NCBI GenBank assembly: GCA_963682175.1 | Contig: OY821779.1 | Location: 2,492,501-2,556,500 of the forward strand | DNA from: Triglochin maritima | Taxonomy: Eukaryota; Streptophyta; Magnoliopsida; Alismatales; Juncaginaceae | Length of the DNA: 64,000 nt | Direction of reading: 5' to 3' | Shown here: positions 58,301 to 64,000 of the stretch, piece by piece | Position numbering within the stretch: position 1 is the first letter of the stretch | Layout of the letters: each line of letters opens with the position of its first letter | Made by a program: the position numbers and the translations under genes | The notes under the pieces: generated by a model | Told to the model about the DNA's origin: nothing | Databases searched by the model: none | What the model saw: only the letters and a program-made list of their open reading frames with translations

Positions 58301-61300
58301 AATGGTTTCTCGGTTTGAAATGTCATATTCACCAAGCCCAGATGCTTTTATGTATAAACAAACTCGAGCCTTCACATAATGTTTAGGACCATCCATAAAG
58401 AAGTATCTGACACATGCTCTATGAAAAGTGTAAATGTATTATTAAGCTTGTCTAAGCAGTAAGCATGAAATGACTCATTGAAAGCACATGGTAGACATGC
58501 ATATCATAAAATGTTTCTGGTAGTGCATGTTGCTCTGTGGACTCGCTAATATGGCCATATACATGGATAGTACTGATAACATATAGATGTTTAAAATTCA
58601 GCAACTTGACCACATTGACTTTCCAATTTTATCATAAGAAAAAAAATCCACAAAATCATAAACTCATCATAGTTCCAACGTACATATCAGTGCGGGTATG
58701 AATTTTATTCAATTTGGATCCAGATCCCTCAAATGTAGATATTGATTCTATCATCAACATTTGCACATATTCATATCGGGTTTGACTGTTCATGTAAAAC
58801 CTAGCATATTAATGTAGATATATGTATATCAGTTCCATGTACGCTTCATTGACACTGATAATATAAAGTAAACAACATTACCTGGATATCAGTATCTAAA
58901 ACTAAAGTTACTGGTTCTCTATCAGTTGCTTCAGCTACCACTTCACCCATGGCCTTTTGAATTACGTCACGCAAAGACTGGACTGCATCATTCGACCCCG
59001 TGCTGGAATTAGAAAAGATCCTGAAGTTTCCCTCTCCGCAGCCTTCACCATGGCCAAAATAACCTCCATACCGAACTACTTGACGTAAACAGGCATTGGC
59101 ATCACAAAAGGAACCATCACCTCCAAGGATGGCCTTGAGAAGTCCCTCATTTACGTTGAATTCACTTTTGCTTTTTAATTCACGAACAAATTTCTCTAGG
59201 ATATTGGTTAAGCATCCATTATCAAACCTTTCACCCAGAAGCAAGCATCTCCATGGACCAAACCACATATCTTCAATCTTCCTATATTTATTAAGAACAA
59301 AACAATTACAACAACAATCCAAGTGACAAAGGAGCAGATTGCAGAAAAAATGATCATGGACCAATTAGGGAAGAATACTATATACATGTAAGAGTTAAGA
59401 TGAACCACAAAATTATGTACCTCTTACACAACTCTCCTAGGAGCATTGTAAATATCACCTTCAGGCACAAGTTACGATTCATAGTTCGGTAATTTTGGCT
59501 GCTTTCAGATCAAGATTATCAGTTACATCATTGCTTTTCGGTTCTAAATAGTAAAAGACATCTTAATTCACCTTTTATCCGATTCCAGAGAGGCCTTAAA
59601 CTAAATACCTACATTTAAATAATTAACCTGACTATGGTCAACAAGTGCTTAAGCAAACTGAAGAATTTAGAACTGTATTTCTATAACAAGAGAAGATGAA
59701 TGTGAAATTCATCATGATTCATATAAATGCAGTCTGAACAAAAGTGGTCCATTAAGATACCGAAACTACTTGAGAAACTGTCAGAATAGAATGTCAAGAT
59801 TTTCTACTGTTTGGTTAGGGAAGTATTTGTAGGTTGTATCTTTGGTCGAAAGGGAGAATAACATAATTATTACATGAAATTAACATGAAGATTTAGATTG
59901 TGTGGATTGAAATGTTTGATGGTCTACAGGTCAGACAACGCATATAGTAGTTCATTAGAATATGTCATGTAATGTGTTCCCTCATTCCTTAATATAATGA
60001 CTACAAAAAGTAACTATTTCTAGTAACCTACGGAAACGGGTGGAAAGACAAAATTATGTCAAGAAAGAACAGACAGCTATGAAAAAAATACCTTAGGAAT
60101 CCACTCAACCTATTATTCAGCTTCATTCTCTTTGACCACCATCTCGATCTATTTTCAGGTGTGTCTGCAGTTTCGGCACTGATACTTGAAAGTGAAAGAT
60201 AATTTTCTTCCAAAATTGATTTAAAGGGTGGAGCCACATAATCCACTATAGTATGACCCCATGGACATTCCCACGGGGTAACTGCTTCCTTGCCTTCGGG
60301 CGAGTATCCCTTGAAAGAATTTGCATCACCGTCAAGGGATTCTGCATAAGTATTTCAGGATACTGGTCAAATAAACAAATATATGCTCAGAGGATTGTCT
60401 ATGGGAATGACATTGCCTTCTTAACTTTGACTTGTTTACCTTCACCGATAACTTTGACTGGCAAAAGCATGGTAATAGGATGCCCATTTGAGTTCAGCCG
60501 AGAAACAAGCAACCATGATGGGAAAAAAGAAGGGAGTAGCAGTGCTTCTTCTAGAATGTTGATATAATCACCATCAAGAAAACTAATGCATACTACAGTC
60601 ATGTTGGGGAAGGACATAAAGAAATCCCTCACATGCTCCTCAAGCTGGCTAAGACTTTCTCGAACAAAGCTGCAACAAGTGTATGTATATCTTAGGAAGA
60701 GATTGTTTGCAAAATTGCACATGAGCTTGTAACGAGAAAGAGAAAAGAACCTGAACGAGGTGGACGTATATGTCATGTTATTGGAAGCTCCAGCCGACAA
60801 AGGACTCTAACATACAAACAAGATAATCACAAAGAATATAACACAAGTGAAGGCCACAATAGATTGTGAAAACAACACAAGAAAGAAATATGTATTCATC
60901 TGATGGTTTAAGGAAGATAAAATACCTAGTGAATATATTAATCAATATTCAAAGTGATGTGCTAATTTCTATAAAATGTGAATAGGTTATATCCAATATC
61001 AATACATAAATTTGACTGCATCTGAGGCTGCCCACATCAGGCTTAAGCACAAATGGTCTAGGACCAACACATTCCGAAATGTTTCTTCTGAGAAGCTAGA
61101 GATTTTAGGTAAAAGCAAAACAAAATCAACTTAACTATAGTGCTTAAAATAGTTTGCTTAGGTAACCACTTTCACAAGTTCAAACCGAAATTCAAAGGGG
61201 TACCATATATAGCAAACAATAATATTCACAACAGGAAAGAGTCAATAATTGAAAAGACTGGGAGTAAATGCCTACCAGAGGCTTCTTTTCTAGTAAGATC

Positions 61301-64000
61301 AGAATCGTAAAGCAACATACTATGAAAAATAATAGAGCACAGCCTCTAATGAAATTTAACGTTGTACAAACCTCATCCACATCTTTGATGATTTCTCCTT
61401 CAACAATAGACAAATGCCTGTGATGTAAATCACCTATTGAAGCTTGATGGAAGTATGTAGCCCATTGACCAATAGTGAGGGATTTTTGTAAATCACAAGG
61501 TATTGCATAATTGCCACCAAGTGTGGAGAGTAGAAACAAGGTTGCAATCAATCGAGAGATCTACATACATGTACAGAAGAAGTTAAGGCAATTCTTTCAC
61601 GGGGAAGAGTCTCCAGACAGAAGACAAGCAACAATCATTCAAACATTGATTGCCTTGGTTAAAACTAACAGACTTGTTTTTCTTGGAAACCAACTTAAAA
61701 TAACATTATGAGATCTCTCACCTTCCGAGAGAGTGCTGGAAATTCATGAACAAGCATAAAGGCCCTCAATAACCAAGATATTACAGTTGGTAACTGTATG
61801 CTAGAAAGGGAACAGCACTTGGTCCTGTGACAAAAAATAATAATGAATTAATCATATAAGCGAAATGGTCACCATCAGCAGTCAATGATAAGGTGTAACC
61901 ACTCACTGTGGACTGTCAGAAAGACAACTCTTTGCAAAAAATAAACTCATGTCATAGAGAACCACTGCACGCTCAATGGAGAATGAATCCCCTGGTCGAT
62001 CCTCATCAATGAACTCAAGGATGGATGCACTGGACAATGACATTAAATTTGTTTCACAATATGGGTCCCTTGCGAAAAGAATGGCAATACTACGCAGAAA
62101 CCATTCATGTACCTCGTGGATACACCTCCAATCTGTGCACCTCCCTAAACAGAAAGAAGAACCAAAATTAAGAAGGTAATAAGAATATGAAGCATCAGTA
62201 TTATGAAACTCTGCAAGTAAAAACTCACATAATCTGGAGAGCAGCTTTAATAAAAGACGTCTCCTGTGACATTCCCATTTCTGAAGGATAACATCGTGCA
62301 CTGATCCTATTACTACTACTCTAATAAGGAAGCATGTCCAACAGTTATTGCCAGAGAAACTGTCCTTCTCAAAGAGATTATCTGAAGTCCCTTTACAGGA
62401 CAAACTTTTATGCAAGCATGCACTCTTTGATGAAGTTTTACCCCTCCTCTTACATGCCTTGGCCATGTTTGGCCCTTTGAGTTTAGTATTGGATTGAGAT
62501 ATTACTGTAACATTTGATTGTCTTGGTCCAACGTGAGAGTCGTCAGGACAAAAATTAGACCTCGAGCATCTGCTGCACAAAACCTTGGCCGAGAAAATGT
62601 TGCCATTTTGAGCTACATCATCAACTTCCAATTGCTTTGAGATGATTATGGAGCACTCCAAGTTAAGATCAGTCAATTTATTAAAAGATGAGTTGTACAA
62701 ATCTAAGGCACTGGGTATGTTTCCCATAGAGGGGGTGTGCAAAGCACTTTCTGACAAGCTCCTATATAGATCTCCAATCTGCATATCAATCTCCACAGCT
62801 AGAGTCAACTTGCAAAACTTGCATAATATAGTCTCATCACTCTCTAGTAGGACATTTTTAGCACCATGAAGTTCCTTTTCAGCTAACTCATGGAGTCGTT
62901 TTCTACAGTATACTTGTCCTGAAAATGTTTAAAAGCATGTAGTATCAGTCAGCTTCTTGTATTCTATTTTACAATGACTTATGACTAGGGCTGTCAATTT
63001 TACACAAAACACGATTACACGAACTTAGCGGATATGAATTAAGAATTTGAACACGATTAATAAATGAGTTAGATATGGCAACACGATTATTAAATGAGTT
63101 GGATATGGATTTCTGCTGCAAAAACGATTAACGCGATTAAGACATGATAAAACACGATAAGTAATCAGGTGATTAAGTAGTTAGTCAGTTAATATTGTAT
63201 TAAGTAGTTTATGTTTACTAATGTATTATGTAGTTAGTTACTACTATTTCATTTGCATGTGGTTTCTATTAATGTTATAGTGATTTTCTAGTACTTTTAG
63301 TGGTTGATATTTGTTTGGTACAACATTTGTCTTTAACAAGAAATAATTGTGTGTTAATAATCGTGTATAAACGGGCATAAACGGGTTGAATATGACAACA
63401 CGATTATAACCGGGTTGGATACGGCAGAAGTCTAGCAACACGATTATTAAATGGGTCGGATACGGCACAACACGTAGAGCTTATATATACGACTTGACAC
63501 GACAAAATTAACACATGACACGACATGATTGACAGTCCTACCTATGACTGGAGACATGAGATCCATTAAAATTACCCAACAGAGAAGAGAACATAGCTTC
63601 ACAAAGCTTTAAATTCTGTAATGTGGATACAGTCTTCCCTGTCCGGAAATGGCGTTCAGCTTCAAGCCCGTCTCCCAATGTTTCATGGATCACCCCAACC
63701 TGAAAGCAACATCATGATGATGATTGACATGAAATATTTACACCGTGTACTTAGGAAGTAGAGAATTGGCAGAAAAGCAATATGAACCTGCAATAAGCTT
63801 TCAAGGTAACACCTTATAACATTCCATGGGTTAATGATAGAGCCTTCTAGGTCTTGTGATGTACCAGAATTAGGCCAGATTTCTGTAATTGCATGTGCAG
63901 CTACTTCAAGATGAGCATGACTAGAATTATCCTGAGATGCTTGACAAGGTTTGTTGCCTAGGGCAGGATGCTCCTTCGATGAATAAACGAACTTTCTTTG
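55311..64000 (-). CDS. ESP: Separase (C-terminal half, 13 exons; continues past right edge)
   Basis: Separase is the caspase-like protease that cleaves the cohesin kleisin at anaphase, releasing sister chromatids. Exons, minus strand: 64000-63788, 63699-63576, 62918-62229, 62144-61907, 61824-61722, 61560-61372, 60806-60751, 60669-60440, 60341-60092, 59281-58882, 57954-57715, 56092-56005, 55825-55311; 3,336 bases, 1,111 codons plus stop, phases agree throughout. Family marks: [52 protein letters not shown]; the catalytic histidine in YLGHGNG (codon 56014-56012); the catalytic cysteine in [10 protein letters not shown] (codon 55757-55755); and [18 protein letters not shown]. The dyad is intact. 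The helical N-terminal half lies outside the window; plant separases are about twice this length. A basic CxCxxC tail follows the protease fold. Intron 62228-62145 is 84 bases without a stop, so retention would keep the frame. Confidence 0.93.
56249..56471 (-). mobile_element. SINE-like repeat, copy C, with 7-base G run, in a separase intron
   Basis: Shares AGACTCCCGCCTAAGCGAGG, a seven-base G run (56274-56280), TCGGATGTACGCAACCCTACC and the long tail to GTGGAAATGGACA with copy A. It lies in the 1.6-kb separase intron just before the histidine exon. The G run is the shortest of the three copies. Confidence 0.6.
62978..63548. mobile_element. hAT-type MITE in a separase intron, 555 bp
   Basis: The element at 62986-63540 has inverted ends TAGGGCTGTCAAT and ATTGACAGTCCTA (one mismatch) and an 8-bp target duplication CTTATGAC / CCTATGAC (one mismatch) at 62978-62985 and 63541-63548. 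The interior is made of ACACGATTA and GGGTTGGATA(C/T)GG words with no coding capacity. Its right end lies 36 bp from the exon ending at 63576. Confidence 0.85.

Overview
The window is nuclear DNA of a flowering plant. Support comes from split genes with GT-AG introns whose products match plant families (SAUR, TMEM50-like, MEKK-type MAPKKK, MRS2/MGT magnesium transporter, separase, KIN-7 kinesin), long AT-rich spacers, and typical plant transposable elements (Ty1/copia, a Ty3 chromovirus, a TRIM, hAT-type MITEs, an RTE LINE, Au-like SINEs). I cannot place the species.

Layout, left to right. 1-7.6 kb: a single-exon SAUR gene (minus), AT-rich DNA with decayed repeats, then an intronless, 5'-truncated KIN-7 kinesin copy that ends in a poly(A) tract, which looks like a retrocopy. 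7.57-7.92 kb: a 355-bp TRIM directly abutting that poly(A). 7.9-11.1 kb: spacer with a decayed MITE. 11.1-13.3 kb: a four-exon TMEM50-like membrane protein (plus). 13.3-17.2 kb: spacer. 17.2-22.1 kb: a recently inserted but coding-dead Ty1/copia element. 22.8-31.7 kb: a full Ty3/gypsy chromovirus (Tekay/Del-like) with matching 2,140-bp LTRs, one open gag-pol frame and a conspicuous palindrome array in each LTR. 32.9-37.7 kb: a five-exon plant-specific serine-rich protein (plus) with an RTE LINE fragment in intron 3. 40.4-45.3 kb: an eight-exon MEKK-type MAPKKK (minus). 48.7-53.1 kb: a four-exon MRS2-type Mg2+ transporter (plus) with a hAT MITE and a SINE-like copy in its introns. 55.3-64.0 kb: the C-terminal half of separase (minus, 13 exons, running off the right edge), with another SINE-like copy and another hAT MITE in introns.

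The host genes serve unrelated cell functions (auxin response, membrane protein, MAPK signalling, Mg2+ transport, chromatid separation) and form no cluster or operon. The most unusual material is in the mobile DNA: the CGGTCGACCG palindrome array in the chromovirus LTRs, the kinesin retrocopy joined to a TRIM, and a SINE-like family whose three copies carry G/C runs of 7, 16 and 29 bases. Exon borders were placed by hand from splice consensus, phase and family similarity; transcript data were not available.
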